Origin: Alphaproteobacteria bacterium MarineAlpha5_Bin7
Lineage (GTDB): Bacteria > Pseudomonadota > Alphaproteobacteria > HIMB59 > GCA-002718135
Assembly: GCA_002938195.1 (NCBI GenBank)
Contig: PTKX01000001.1
Span: 1-41,877, forward strand
DNA: 41,877 nucleotides
Direction of reading: 5' to 3'
Shown: in pieces, positions 17,926 to 27,047 of the stretch
Layout of the letters: every line of letters starts with the position of its first letter
Position numbering within the stretch: position 1 is the stretch's first letter
Notes under the pieces: generated by a model
The model's input: only the letters and a program-made list of their open reading frames with translations
Databases searched by the model: none
What the model was told of the DNA's origin: nothing
Made by a program: the position numbers and the translations under genes

Positions 17926-17960
17926 TAAAATAAATATAAACAAATTAGGAAAATAAAAAA

Positions 17961-20048
17961 ATGTTTGAAATTAATAAAGTAGAAATAGACTGGTGTGGAA
18001 AAAAACTAATATTAGAAACTGGTAAGATTGCAAGACAAGCTGATTCATCAGTAATTGTTACTTATGGTGGAACAACTGTAATGTCAAATGTGGTTGCTGC
18101 AAAACAAGTAAAACCAGATATGGATTTCTTTCCATTAACAGTTAATTACCAAGAAAAATATTATTCAGTAGGTAAGATACCAGGAGGTTTTTTTAAAAGA
18201 GAGGCAAGGCCAACAGAAAAAGAAACATTAATCTGTAGATTAATTGATAGACCAATAAGACCATTATTCCATAAAGATTTTAAAAATGAAACACAGATTA
18301 CATGTACGGTTTTATCACACGACAAAGAAAATGACTCTGATATTGTTGCGTTGATTGCAAGTAGTGCAGCAGTAACATTATCTGGTTTACCTTTCATGGG
18401 TCCTTTGGGAGCTACAAAAATAGGCTTAGTTGATGATAAGCTTGTTGTTAATCCAACAATTGAAGAAATAAAAAGTTCAAAATTAGATTTAGTTGTTGCT
18501 GGAACTAAAAATGGTGTTCTTATGGTTGAATCTGAGGCACATCAGTTAAGTGAAGAAAAAATGCTTGAAGCTGTTGTGTTAGGTCAAGAATCTTACTTAC
18601 CAGTAATTGATGCGATTATATCTTTAGCTAAAAAGGCTGCAAAAGAACCATGGAACATTCCTGAGAAAGATAGTGAGATTGTTAATCTTCCTAAGCTGAT
18701 TGCTGATGAATATGGAAGTAAGTTTAATGATGCTTATAAAGTAATTGAAAAACAAAAACGTGTAGAAAAATTAAATGAACTTAAGCTTGAGATTGAAGAA
18801 AAATACTTAAGTGAAACTCTTACAGCCGTAATAGTCTCAGATGCGATTAAATCAGTTGAAAAAGAAGTTGTTAGAGGTGAGCTTCTTAAAACTGGAAACA
18901 GAATCGATGGACGTGATACTAAAACCGTAAGACCAATTGTATGCGAAACTGGATTATTAAGCCGTACCCATGGATCAGCTTTATTTACTAGAGGTGAAAC
19001 ACAAGCATTAGTTGTTACAACTTTAGGAACAGGAATGGATGAGCAAAGAATTGATGCTATTGAGGGAGAATATAAAGAAAACTTTATGCTCCATTATAAT
19101 TTTCCACCTTATTCTGTAGGAGAGGTAGGTAGAGTAGGTTCAACAAGCAGAAGAGAAATTGGTCATGGCAAACTTGCTTGGAGAGCAATACATCCAATGT
19201 TACCAACTAATGAACAATTTCCATATACGTATAGAGTTGTATCTGAAATAACAGAATCAAATGGATCAAGTTCTATGGCTACAGTTTGTGGAACTTCAAT
19301 GTCTTTAATGGATGCAGGTGTTCCAATTGAAAAACCAATAGCAGGCATAGCAATGGGTTTAATAAAAGAAAATGATAATTATGTTGTCCTTTCAGATATC
19401 CTAGGTGACGAAGATCATTTAGGTGATATGGATTTTAAAGTAGCTGGAACGAAAGATGGAATAACATCTTTGCAAATGGATATTAAAATAACAAGTATAA
19501 CTCCAAAGATAATGCAAGAAGCGCTTTCTCAAGCAAAAGAAGGTCGATTTAAAATTTTAGAGGAAATGTCAAAAGCAATTACACAATCAAGAGAAAAGAT
19601 CTCTAATTTTGCCCCAACTATAACAACTTTGAAAGTTCATAAAGACAAAATAAGAGAAGTTATCGGCAAGGGAGGCTCTGTAATTAGAGAAATCTCAGAA
19701 AAAACAGGAGCAAAAATTGAAATTGATGATGAAGGTCTTATAAGTATTGCAGCAATTGATGGTGAGTCAAGTAAAGCAGCTATAGATTGGATTAATGGCA
19801 TTGTAGAGGAGCCAGAAATAGGCAAAATATATGAAGGAAAAGTTGTTAAAATTATGGATTTTGGAGCATTCGTTAATTTTATGGGTTCAAGAGATGGGTT
19901 AGTTCACGTTAGTCAACTTAAAAATGAAAGAGTTGAAAAAGTTGGTGACGTTGTTTCAGAAGGTGATTTAGTAAAAGTTAAAGTTTTAGACATTGACTCA
20001 AGGGGCAAGGTTAAATTATCGATGAAAGCTGTCGAATCTGAAAAATAA
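17961..20048 (+). CDS. pnp: polyribonucleotide nucleotidyltransferase (PNPase)
   Basis: This 695-residue phosphorolytic 3'-5' exoribonuclease, a degradosome component, shows the full architecture. The first RNase PH-like domain contains [23 protein letters not shown] helical linker follows, then the second RNase PH domain, which opens with R-I-D-G-R-D-T and bears the active-site residues around [18 protein letters not shown] ([12 protein letters not shown]) and S1 domains complete the protein. A weak AGGA precedes the ATG. The stop and the next gene's start share a base (TAATG). Confidence 0.97.
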   Translation: MFEINKVEIDWCGKKLILETGKIARQADSSVIVTYGGTTVMSNVVAAKQVKPDMDFFPLTVNYQEKYYSVGKIPGGFFKREARPTEKETLICRLIDRPIRPLFHKDFKNETQITCTVLSHDKENDSDIVALIASSAAVTLSGLPFMGPLGATKIGLVDDKLVVNPTIEEIKSSKLDLVVAGTKNGVLMVESEAHQLSEEKMLEAVVLGQESYLPVIDAIISLAKKAAKEPWNIPEKDSEIVNLPKLIADEYGSKFNDAYKVIEKQKRVEKLNELKLEIEEKYLSETLTAVIVSDAIKSVEKEVVRGELLKTGNRIDGRDTKTVRPIVCETGLLSRTHGSALFTRGETQALVVTTLGTGMDEQRIDAIEGEYKENFMLHYNFPPYSVGEVGRVGSTSRREIGHGKLAWRAIHPMLPTNEQFPYTYRVVSEITESNGSSSMATVCGTSMSLMDAGVPIEKPIAGIAMGLIKENDNYVVLSDILGDEDHLGDMDFKVAGTKDGITSLQMDIKITSITPKIMQEALSQAKEGRFKILEEMSKAITQSREKISNFAPTITTLKVHKDKIREVIGKGGSVIREISEKTGAKIEIDDEGLISIAAIDGESSKAAIDWINGIVEEPEIGKIYEGKVVKIMDFGAFVNFMGSRDGLVHVSQLKNERVEKVGDVVSEGDLVKVKVLDIDSRGKVKLSMKAVESEK

Positions 20049-20797
20049 TGAACTTTTTTCTTCCCAAGTTAATTGGACATAGGGGGATTAGGGACATTGC
20101 TCCAGAAAATACTATATATTCAATTAAAAAAGCAATTGATCATAACTTTAAATGGATTGAAATTGACGTAAAGATCTCCAAGGATAATATTCCAATATTG
20201 TTGCATGATGAAAATTTATATAGAACTACTTTAGTAAATGGTACCCCTATTGAATTTGATTATAATGAAATATATAAATTTGATGCAGGCAAATGGTTTG
20301 ATAAAAATTTAAAAAATATTTACATTCCTACTTTAGAAGAAGTGCTAAACCTATGTGCAAAAAATCAGATTGGAATTAATATAGAGCTTAAACCAAATAC
20401 AGGTTTTGAAATAGAAAATGTCATAGCAATAGCAAAATTATTTAAGCATAATAAAAAAAATTTAAAATATTATTTTTCAAGTTTTGATTGGAATTCTATA
20501 ATTTTAATAAAAAAATTACTTCCTAAATCAAGAGTAGGTATCTTAATTGATAAATTTGATGAAGATATAAATATAACAATTAAAAAATGTATAAAATTTA
20601 AAATATTTTCTTTTGGATTAAATATTAAAATTGTTAATAATGAAATTACTTTTTTGTTAAAAAAAAATAATTTTCATATATCTGTATATTCTTCAAAAAA
20701 TATTACGTCCAAAGAATCTATAAAACTTTTTAATATGGGCATAGACAGTATTTTTTTAGATAATCCTAAAGGATATAATAAAATTTTAAATTATTAG
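20048..20797 (+). CDS. glycerophosphodiester phosphodiesterase
   Basis: This 249-residue GDPD-family TIM-barrel protein hydrolyses glycerophosphodiesters to glycerol-3-phosphate and an alcohol. Active-site residues are seen as I-G-H-R-G (His11, Arg12), E-I-D-V (Glu38, Asp40) and L-L-H-D (His53); A-P-E-N-T is the conserved loop. There is no signal peptide, so it is probably cytoplasmic and UgpQ-like. It is translationally coupled to pnp (TAATG) and its last four bases overlap the convergent fabI. The role may be phospholipid headgroup salvage for phosphorus (inference). Confidence 0.9.
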   Translation: MNFFLPKLIGHRGIRDIAPENTIYSIKKAIDHNFKWIEIDVKISKDNIPILLHDENLYRTTLVNGTPIEFDYNEIYKFDAGKWFDKNLKNIYIPTLEEVLNLCAKNQIGINIELKPNTGFEIENVIAIAKLFKHNKKNLKYYFSSFDWNSIILIKKLLPKSRVGILIDKFDEDINITIKKCIKFKIFSFGLNIKIVNNEITFLLKKNNFHISVYSSKNITSKESIKLFNMGIDSIFLDNPKGYNKILNY

Positions 20798-21567
20798 TCT
20801 TGAGGCATACCAATTATATTAAAACCACAATCTACATAATGTATTTCGCCGGTAACAGCTTTAGACATGTCACTGACTAAATATAATGCAGAATTTCCTA
20901 ATTCTTCAAGCTTTACATTTCTTTTCAATGCAGAATTTTTTTCAGTATGTTTATAAACTTCTCTTGCGTTTGCTATAGCTGAACCGGCTAATGTTCGCAT
21001 AGGTCCTGCCGAAATAGCATTTACACGTATATTTTTATTCCCAAGATCAACACTCAAATATTTGACACTTGTTTCGAGAGCTGCTTTTGCAATTCCCATA
21101 ACATTGTAATTAGGCATTACTTTATTAGCTCCATAAAAACTCATGGTTAATAAACTTCCACCATTTGGCATCATTTCTGAAGCATATTTGGATATTTCTG
21201 TGAAAGAAAAGCACGAAATATTTAAAGTGTTTGTAAAATTTTCTTTGGAAGTTTCAACATATTTCCCATTCAGTTCATTTTTATCTGAAAAAGCAGCTGC
21301 GTGAACAACAAAATCAATATTTTCCCATTTTTTTTTAATTGCATTAAAACAATTTTTTATTGAATTTTTTTCTGCGAAATCACATTGAATCAAATGCTCC
21401 GCATTAATTTTTTTAGCTAAAGGTTCAACTCTTTTCAATAAAGTATCATTTTGATAGGTTAAAGCAATGTTTGCTCCAAAACTATTTAGTTTTTCTGTTA
21501 TGCCCCAAGCTATTGAATGATCATTAGCAATACCAAAAATAATTCCTTTTTTATCTTTTAAATTCAT
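20794..21567 (-). CDS. fabI: enoyl-[acyl-carrier-protein] reductase (NADH)
   Basis: This 257-residue short-chain dehydrogenase carries out the last reduction of each fatty-acid elongation cycle. The FabI cofactor motif is [11 protein letters not shown] (12-22). The catalytic set Tyr145, Tyr154 and Lys161 lies in S-F-Y-G-A and Y-N-V-M-G-I-A-K. The start overlaps the fabB stop by four bases (ATGA), so translation is coupled. It is the distal gene of a fabA-fabB-fabI operon, a common alphaproteobacterial set. Confidence 0.95.
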   Translation of the reverse strand: MNLKDKKGIIFGIANDHSIAWGITEKLNSFGANIALTYQNDTLLKRVEPLAKKINAEHLIQCDFAEKNSIKNCFNAIKKKWENIDFVVHAAAFSDKNELNGKYVETSKENFTNTLNISCFSFTEISKYASEMMPNGGSLLTMSFYGANKVMPNYNVMGIAKAALETSVKYLSVDLGNKNIRVNAISAGPMRTLAGSAIANAREVYKHTEKNSALKRNVKLEELGNSALYLVSDMSKAVTGEIHYVDCGFNIIGMPQD

Positions 21568-22775
21568 ATTTTTGAAAAAACTAAGGTGGCATTAGTTCCT
21601 CCAAATCCGAAACTATTTGTCATAATATTGTTAATATTATCTTTATTTATTGTTTTACTAAGGATATTAAAATTTTTTGCCTTCTCATCAATCTTTTTTA
21701 TATTAGCTGAACCACATAAAAAATTGTTTTTCATCATAATTAAACAATAAATTGCTTCATGCACACCAGTTGCACCTAATGAATGTCCTGTTAAAGATTT
21801 AGTTGAACTAAGAAAAGGTATGTCATTCTTAAAAACTTCTTTAATTGCTAATAGCTCTTCTATATCACCAGCAGGAGTACTTGTGCCGTGAGTATTAATA
21901 TAGTCTATTTTACCTTTTATATTTTTTAGAGCTTGTTTCATACTTCGAGCCGCTCCTTCTCCTGAAGGTTTAACCATATCATAACCATCTGAAGTAGCGC
22001 CATAACCTGTGACTTCTGCATATATTTTTGCACCTCTAGCTTTAGCATGTTCATATTCTTCTAGAACAATAGTACCTCCACCACCTGCTATTACAAAACC
22101 ATCTCTGTCTTCATCATATGCCCTTGAAGCTTCTTTGGGTGTGTCATTGTATTTTGAAGAAAGCGCTCCCATTGCATCAAATAAGACTGACATAGTCCAA
22201 TGAAGCTCCTCTCCCCCTCCAGCAAAAACGATATTTTGTTTGCCCATTTGAATTATTTCATATGCGTTACCTATACAATGACTACTAGTAGAACATGCTG
22301 AAGAAATAGAATAATTAACCCCTTTAATTTTAAACGGTGTAGATAAGGTAGCAACATTTGTGCTAGACATGGTTCGTGGGACCATATACGGCCCTACTTT
22401 TCTTGAACCCCTATTCTTTGCAATATCAAAAGCATTAAACATATTTTTTGTTGATGGACCACCAGAACCTACAATTATTCCAGTCATTTCATTAGATACA
22501 TCATTGTCTTGAAGACCTGAGTCTATAATTGCTCTTTTCATAGCTATGTAATTAAAAGCTGCACCATCACCCATAAATCTTAATATTCTTCTATCTATAT
22601 TATCTTCTAGATTAATATTAGGTTTACCATGAACAAGACTCCTAAATGAAAACTCTTCATATTCTGGTGCTTTTATTATACCTGAATTTAAATTTTTTAG
22701 ATTTTCTTCAACTTCTTTTATAGTATTGCCAATACAAGATACTATACCTATTCCTGTAACAACAACGCGCCTCAT
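21564..22775 (-). CDS. fabB: 3-oxoacyl-[acyl-carrier-protein] synthase I
   Basis: This 403-residue thiolase-fold condensing enzyme has the Cys-His-His triad of KAS I/II: Cys161 (S-S-A-C-S-T-S), His296 (N-T-H-G-T-S-T-P) and His331 ([10 protein letters not shown]). Position directly after fabA, and [17 protein letters not shown], support FabB over FabF. FabB elongates the cis-3-decenoyl intermediate made by FabA, so the pair supplies unsaturated fatty acids without oxygen. The gap to fabA is two bases. Confidence 0.94.
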   Translation of the reverse strand: MRRVVVTGIGIVSCIGNTIKEVEENLKNLNSGIIKAPEYEEFSFRSLVHGKPNINLEDNIDRRILRFMGDGAAFNYIAMKRAIIDSGLQDNDVSNEMTGIIVGSGGPSTKNMFNAFDIAKNRGSRKVGPYMVPRTMSSTNVATLSTPFKIKGVNYSISSACSTSSHCIGNAYEIIQMGKQNIVFAGGGEELHWTMSVLFDAMGALSSKYNDTPKEASRAYDEDRDGFVIAGGGGTIVLEEYEHAKARGAKIYAEVTGYGATSDGYDMVKPSGEGAARSMKQALKNIKGKIDYINTHGTSTPAGDIEELLAIKEVFKNDIPFLSSTKSLTGHSLGATGVHEAIYCLIMMKNNFLCGSANIKKIDEKAKNFNILSKTINKDNINNIMTNSFGFGGTNATLVFSKI

Positions 22776-22777
22776 AA

Positions 22778-23284
22778 TTATTCACTTGGAGTGAAAAGTC
22801 CAACTTTCATATCCTTAACTTCATATATTGGTTTACCATCAGCTTTCATAATTCCATCAGCAACACCTAATATTAATTTACGCAAAATCAATCTTTTTAA
22901 AGAAATATGATACGTAACCTTCCTTACCGTTTGTAAAACTTGGCCAGTAAATTTAACTTCACCAACGCCCAATGCCCTTCCTTTACCTGGTTGACCTAGC
23001 CACCCTAAATAAAATCCTACTAATTGCCACATTGCATCTAACCCAAGACACCCTGGCATAACTGGATCATTTTTAAAATGACAATCAAAAAACCACAGAT
23101 CAGATTTGATATCTAACTCAGCTATAATTTCTCCTTTTGAAAAATTTCCACCATTTTCGTTTATTTTTGTTATTCTATCAAACATTAACATGGGAGGAAG
23201 AGGAAGTTGTGCGTTCCCTTTTCCAAATAAAATTCCTTTAGCACAATCAATTAATTGGTCATAGTTGAATGAATTTTTTTTCAT
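22778..23284 (-). CDS. fabA: 3-hydroxydecanoyl-[acyl-carrier-protein] dehydratase/isomerase
   Basis: This 168-residue hot-dog-fold enzyme dehydrates 3-hydroxydecanoyl-ACP and isomerises the product to the cis-3 form. The active site is F-F-D-C-H-F with His69 and [10 protein letters not shown] with Asp83; [10 protein letters not shown] is nearly identical to E. coli FabA. The ATG at 23284 (M-K-K-N-S-F) is preferred over a TTG 39 bases upstream: the family N-terminus matches from here and the TTG overlaps a putative -35 box. Confidence 0.94.
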   Translation of the reverse strand: MKKNSFNYDQLIDCAKGILFGKGNAQLPLPPMLMFDRITKINENGGNFSKGEIIAELDIKSDLWFFDCHFKNDPVMPGCLGLDAMWQLVGFYLGWLGQPGKGRALGVGEVKFTGQVLQTVRKVTYHISLKRLILRKLILGVADGIMKADGKPIYEVKDMKVGLFTPSE

Positions 23285-23299
23285 ATATTCATGTACTGA

Positions 23300-23327
23300 T
23301 ATATAATTGTGAAATATTATCAATCAA
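23300..23327 (-). promoter_or_regulatory. candidate promoter of the fabA-fabB-fabI operon
   Basis: On the minus strand TTGATT (23327-23322) and TATATA (23305-23300) are 16 bases apart, giving a transcript start near 23293 and a leader of only about nine bases before fabA. No obvious operator dyad is visible. The 66-base gap to the upstream gene is AT-rich and has no terminator hairpin. Confidence 0.35.
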
Positions 23328-23350
23328 TTCTTGAATATAAAAATAATTTT

Positions 23351-24091
23351 TTAAAACACTCGGCATTTTTTGTTTTTTTCTATCATTAGATTTGTTATTT
23401 TTAATGATTTTGCATTAATCATAGTTATATAATTATCATCTTTATAATTTGTTAAAAAATTTAATGCTTTTTGAGCAGTTACCAAACCTGTCATTCCTGC
23501 AGCTATACCAGCTATGCCTACAGAATCACATCTAGAAATATCGGGCTCTTTATTAGTTGGAAATATACACTGCAAGCAAAGATGATTTTTTGGTTTGTTT
23601 TTGAATAATATTACCTGACCATCAAATCCTATCGCAGAAGAACTTATTAATGGAATCGATCTTTTTACACAATACCTATTAATTAAAATCATAGTTTTCC
23701 AATTATCTGTAGTATCAATTATTAATGATGAATTATTAAGAGCATCATTTATATTCTTTGAGTTAATATTATAACGTTCAATATCTATATTACATTCAGG
23801 GTTAATATTTTTTAATCTCTCTTTAGCAACAACAGCTTTTGATTTTTTTATATCATTAATAGAAAATAATAACTGTCTATTTAAATTATTTTTCTGAACT
23901 ATGTCTCCATCAATTAATTTAATATTTTTTACACCTGTAGAAACTAGATATTGAATAGCAGGACATCCAATACCTCCTAAACCAATTAAAGTAATTTTTT
24001 TCTTTTGTAATTTTTTAAAAGCAGCTTCATCAAATTCTTTCAAAATAAGATGCCTAGAAAAGATTTCTAATTCTTGTTCTGAAATATTCAT
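23351..24091 (-). CDS. ThiF/MoeB-family adenylyltransferase (E1-like)
   Basis: This 246-residue E1-like enzyme adenylates the C-terminal Gly-Gly of a small sulfur-carrier protein (ThiS or MoaD type). The nucleotide-binding motif is G-L-G-G-I-G (37-42), the acidic residues follow in I-D-G-D-I-V, and N-R-Q and K-S-K-A are the ATP-contact residues. T-D-N and C188 (R-C-D-S-V-G) are in the expected places. Zinc ligands are normally two C-x2-C pairs. The first is present (Cys172, Cys175), but the protein ends C-R-V-F, so the second pair keeps only Cys243. No carrier gene lies nearby, so ThiF versus MoeB cannot be decided. It is ten bases downstream of coaBC. Confidence 0.85.
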   Translation of the reverse strand: MNISEQELEIFSRHLILKEFDEAAFKKLQKKKITLIGLGGIGCPAIQYLVSTGVKNIKLIDGDIVQKNNLNRQLLFSINDIKKSKAVVAKERLKNINPECNIDIERYNINSKNINDALNNSSLIIDTTDNWKTMILINRYCVKRSIPLISSSAIGFDGQVILFKNKPKNHLCLQCIFPTNKEPDISRCDSVGIAGIAAGMTGLVTAQKALNFLTNYKDDNYITMINAKSLKITNLMIEKNKKCRVF

Positions 24092-24101
24092 CTCTTTGTC
24101 A

Positions 24102-25280
24102 TTATTTGTCCATATAAATATTAATTATTTTATTAACTAATATTTTTGCAACATTTTTTTTTGTCATTTTTTTAAAATGTTCTATCTTAGTTTTATCTAT
24201 TATAGAAACTCTATTATAATCAGAATTAAATACATTATTAATCTTGTTAATTTTATTTACTACAATTAAATCACATCCTTTTGAGATCATTTTTTCTTTA
24301 GCATTTAAGATATGATTGTTTGTTTCAGCAGCAAATCCAATAATAAGGTTATTTTTTTTAAATGTTTTTTTGGAGAAATTTTTTATTATATCTGGATTAT
24401 TCTTTAATATAATATTTTTTAATTGATTTTTTTTAATTTTTTTATTTGTAGTTTTTATTGGAGATATATCAGAAACAGCAGCAGTAAAGATTGCTATATC
24501 AAATTTATTATATTTTTGCACAACTCTATTCATTTCTTTAGCTGTTTTAACTTTAATTATTTTAGTTTTTGTAGGAGGTTGTAAATTTGTAGGACCACTT
24601 ACAAGTGTAACATTAGCTCCACTAAGTATAAGTTGTTTAGCAATTTCATAACCTTGTTTGCCAGAAGAGTAGTTGGATATATATCTTACTGAGTCGATTT
24701 CCTCTATAGTAGGTCCAGCAGTGACAATACAGTTTTTATTTTTAAGTTTATGAGTATTTTTTAAATTATCATATATTATTTGAATAATTTTATTTTCATT
24801 AGATAGTCTACCAAGCCCAGTTTCCCCGCAAGATAATTTACCATAATCTGGTCCGATAAATTCAGCACCATTTTCTAATACTTTTTTTACATTTCTTAGG
24901 TTGATATTGTTATTCCACATTTCCACGTTCATAGCCGGAACAAATACTATTTGTTTATCTGAAGCTATTAAAGTTGTGCTTGCTAAATCATCAGCATAGC
25001 CATTAGAATATTTTGCAATGATATTGGCCGTTGCTGGGCATACTACAATTAAGCTCGCTTTTCGAGCTAGTCTTATATGAAGCATTTTTTTTCTTTTTTC
25101 AGAAGAATCTAAATAAATTTTTCCTTTAATAATTTTTTTTAATGGATTTATATCTATAATTTTTTTAGCGCTATTAGTGACAATTATATCGATGATGATT
25201 TTTTTTTTAGAAAGTTCACTAACTATTTTTTTACATTTTTTAGCTGCGATTGATCCTGTAATAATTAGCAATAAATTCAT
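24102..25280 (-). CDS. coaBC: bifunctional phosphopantothenoylcysteine decarboxylase / phosphopantothenate-cysteine ligase
   Basis: This 392-residue CoaBC (Dfp) carries out two steps of coenzyme A synthesis. The CoaC flavoprotein half (1-180) shows I-T-G-S-I-A-A-K-K, His68 (M-L-H-I-R-L), P-A-M-N...M-W (115-122) and Cys151 in L-S-C-G-E-T-G. The CoaB half (about 183-390) shows V-T-A-G-P-T-I-E-E-I-D-S-V-R-Y-I-S-N and the C-terminal S-K-G-C-D-L-I-V-V-N-K region. The protein is complete. Its 5' end (first 35 codons) is duplicated immediately upstream, so its ATG now sits six bases after the stop of a 41-codon partial copy and not on the ubiE stop. The usual ubiB between ubiE and coaBC is absent. 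Confidence 0.95.
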   Translation of the reverse strand: MNLLLIITGSIAAKKCKKIVSELSKKKIIIDIIVTNSAKKIIDINPLKKIIKGKIYLDSSEKRKKMLHIRLARKASLIVVCPATANIIAKYSNGYADDLASTTLIASDKQIVFVPAMNVEMWNNNINLRNVKKVLENGAEFIGPDYGKLSCGETGLGRLSNENKIIQIIYDNLKNTHKLKNKNCIVTAGPTIEEIDSVRYISNYSSGKQGYEIAKQLILSGANVTLVSGPTNLQPPTKTKIIKVKTAKEMNRVVQKYNKFDIAIFTAAVSDISPIKTTNKKIKKNQLKNIILKNNPDIIKNFSKKTFKKNNLIIGFAAETNNHILNAKEKMISKGCDLIVVNKINKINNVFNSDYNRVSIIDKTKIEHFKKMTKKNVAKILVNKIINIYMDK

Positions 25281-25438
25281 TAAACTTTATAACCTTTGTG
25301 TATACTTAGTGACAATTATATCGATGATGATTTTTTTTTTAGAAAGTTCACTAACTATTTTTTTACATTTTTTAGCTGCGATTGATCTTGTAATAATTAG
25401 CAATAAATTCATTAAACTTTATAACCTTTGTGTATACT
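25174..25438. repeat. 132-bp tandem direct duplication across the ubiE/coaBC junction
   Basis: Copies 25174-25305 and 25306-25437 match base for base with a period of 132, except one site (C at 25256, T at 25388). One further matching base (25438) follows. Each copy holds the last codons of ubiE and the first 35 codons of coaBC. The period is a multiple of three, so the reading frame is conserved. Near-identity shows the event is recent, or an assembly artefact. The ancestral junction was evidently a TAATG overlap (ubiE TAA, coaBC ATG at 25412). Confidence 0.97.
25287..25412 (-). pseudogene. duplicated N-terminal fragment of coaBC (41 codons)
   Basis: Starting at the ATG that overlaps the ubiE stop (TAATG), this frame repeats the first 35 codons of CoaBC with one change. 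The Gly of the flavin-binding T-G-S-I-A-A motif becomes Arg (AGA for GGA). It then reads K-Y-T-Q-R-L from duplicated ubiE DNA and stops at TAA (25289-25287), six bases before the real coaBC ATG. It cannot make a functional decarboxylase. It is probably still translated through coupling to ubiE and could pass ribosomes to coaBC by re-initiation (inference). Confidence 0.85.
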
Positions 25439-26152
25439 CACAATTCCATCAAAAATATTAATAAAATTTGAAGTTGTGAATCCAGCATCATTTATCATAT
25501 CTAACAAACTTTCCTGATTTGGGAACAGACTTATGCTTTCATCTAAATATTTATATGCATCTTTATTGTTTGCAATTTTATCTCCCAAAAAAGGAATAAT
25601 TTTTTTTTTATATTCATTATATAATGAATTAATTATAGTTGTATTTGGTGTGCTAAATTCAAGACAATAAAAAGATCCTCCAGGTTTTAATATTCTGTGA
25701 GCTTCACTCAAGGCCTTTTCTATATGTGTTACGTTTCTTAAACAAAAAGATATTATATATTTATCAAAAATATTTTTTTGGAAAGGCAGGTTCTCTGCAT
25801 TTGCATTAATAAACTTTATTTTATTATATTTGTTATTTTTAAATTTATTTTTGCATTCATTTAACATATTAGCATTAAGATCTACACAATATATCTCATT
25901 ATTATTATTTTTTTTTGTAATTAATTTAATCAAATCACCAGTACCAGAACCAACATCAATTATTTTTTCATTACTACGAATATTCATTATTTCTAATAAT
26001 GTTTTTTTCCATATTCTATGAGTCCCAAAACTCATAAGATCATTCATCAAATCATAATTTTTTGAAACATTAGTAAATAATGATTGAACAAGAGAAGTTT
26101 TCTCAGAAATTTTAATTTTTCTTTTGCCAAAATTTGTTTTTAGATTATTCAT
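25412..26152 (-). CDS. ubiE: ubiquinone/menaquinone biosynthesis C-methyltransferase UbiE
   Basis: This 246-residue SAM-dependent methyltransferase matches the UbiE/COQ5 family throughout. The N-terminus has V-S-K-N-Y-D-L-M-N-D-L-M-S-F-G and R-I-W-K. SAM motif I is D-V-G-S-G-T-G-D-L, followed by F-C-L-R-N-V-T and R-I-L-K-P-G-G; the C-terminus is I-V-S-I-H-K-G-Y-K-V. It methylates the benzoquinone ring in quinone synthesis, which links to the quinone-sensing RegB encoded in the same window. Its last codons are duplicated downstream. Its start lies ten bases from the divergent mutM ATG. Confidence 0.96.
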   Translation of the reverse strand: MNNLKTNFGKRKIKISEKTSLVQSLFTNVSKNYDLMNDLMSFGTHRIWKKTLLEIMNIRSNEKIIDVGSGTGDLIKLITKKNNNNEIYCVDLNANMLNECKNKFKNNKYNKIKFINANAENLPFQKNIFDKYIISFCLRNVTHIEKALSEAHRILKPGGSFYCLEFSTPNTTIINSLYNEYKKKIIPFLGDKIANNKDAYKYLDESISLFPNQESLLDMINDAGFTTSNFINIFDGIVSIHKGYKV

Positions 26153-26162
26153 AAAATATTTT

Positions 26163-27005
26163 ATGCCAGAGTTACCAGAAGTCCATACAACTGTTCAGGG
26201 CCTTAATATATTAATAAATTATAAAATAACTAGTATAAAATTTTATTCAAGAAAACTTAGGTATAAAATACCAACAAATATTTCAAAATTATTAAATTTT
26301 ACTACAATTATTAAAGTTTATAGAATTGGTAAATACATTATTATTGATTTAAAAAATCACTATTCACTTATTGTTCATTTAGGTATGTCAGGAAGGTTAA
26401 GACTATATAAAGAATCCAATTATGATAAAAAAAAACATGATCATCTTGTTTTGTATACAAAAAAAAATATTTTAGTCTTTAACGATGCTAGAAGGTTTGG
26501 ATTTATTGATTTAAGTTTAACAAAAAACATTTATTCTAAAAAATACATTAAAATTTTAGGTGTAGATGCTTTAGATGAAAGATTAACTAGTAGCTACCTG
26601 ATGCTTAAAACTCAAAAATCTATAGTACCAATTAAACAATTATTACTTAATCAAAAAATAATATCTGGAATAGGGAATATTTATGCAAGTGAAATTCTTT
26701 TTGATGCTAAAATTAGTCCTTTAGTTCAAGGCTGCAATTTAAATTTGTTAGATATTAAGAATCTTATTCGATCTATTAAAAAAATATTGATCAAAGCCAT
26801 AAGATCTGGAGGTTCAAGCTTAAAAGACTATGTCTCAACCGATGGTACGCTTGGCAACTTTCAAAAAAATTTTAAAGTCTATAGTAAGCAAGGAAGAAAA
26901 ATTAAAGGAAATGAAATAATTAGAATCATTCAATATGGAAGATCAACTTTTTATTGCCCTAAACTTCAATTATTTAAAAAAAGTAGTAAAAATAATTATT
27001 TATAA
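26163..27005 (+). CDS. mutM: formamidopyrimidine-DNA glycosylase MutM (Fpg) with a degenerate zinc finger
   Basis: This 280-residue base-excision repair enzyme removes 8-oxoguanine and Fapy lesions and nicks the abasic site. The ATG at 26163 is required because the catalytic N-terminal proline must follow Met (M-P-E-L-P-E-V: Pro2, Glu3); an in-frame ATG 39 bases upstream is rejected. V-H-L-G-M-S-G-R, the H2TH region (Q-K-I-I-S-G-I-G-N-I-Y-A-S-E) and S-L-K-D-Y are intact. The C-terminal finger keeps G-R-S-T-F-Y-C-P, with the DNA-contacting Arg, but three of the four zinc cysteines are gone: K-I-K-G replaces C-x-x-C-G and the last C is Leu. It is a zincless-finger type. Confidence 0.94.
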   Translation: MPELPEVHTTVQGLNILINYKITSIKFYSRKLRYKIPTNISKLLNFTTIIKVYRIGKYIIIDLKNHYSLIVHLGMSGRLRLYKESNYDKKKHDHLVLYTKKNILVFNDARRFGFIDLSLTKNIYSKKYIKILGVDALDERLTSSYLMLKTQKSIVPIKQLLLNQKIISGIGNIYASEILFDAKISPLVQGCNLNLLDIKNLIRSIKKILIKAIRSGGSSLKDYVSTDGTLGNFQKNFKVYSKQGRKIKGNEIIRIIQYGRSTFYCPKLQLFKKSSKNNYL

Positions 27006-27008
27006 ACA

Positions 27009-27036
27009 TTGACAAATGTATCTTGAGAAATATAAG
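27009..27036 (+). promoter_or_regulatory. promoter of rpsT
   Basis: A consensus TTGACA (27009-27014) and TATAAG (27031-27036), spaced by 16 bases, lie just after mutM. The predicted start is near 27043, only about five bases before the rpsT ATG (27048), so the mRNA would have a minimal leader. No ribosome-binding site is present. Confidence 0.6.
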
Positions 27037-27047
27037 TCAAAATATAA

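Noticed and set aside
23285-23323. Longer FabA from a TTG
   Set aside because: The added 13 residues are not part of the family N-terminus and overlap the likely promoter.
25177-25461. 94-residue plus-strand open frame with an internal repeat
   Set aside because: It is the antisense of the coaBC start and ubiE end. The internal repeat merely reflects the 132-bp duplication, and it has no ribosome-binding site or family resemblance.
26124-26162. Longer MutM from an upstream ATG
   Set aside because: MutM needs Pro immediately after the initiator Met. The extension would bury the catalytic proline and overlaps ubiE.
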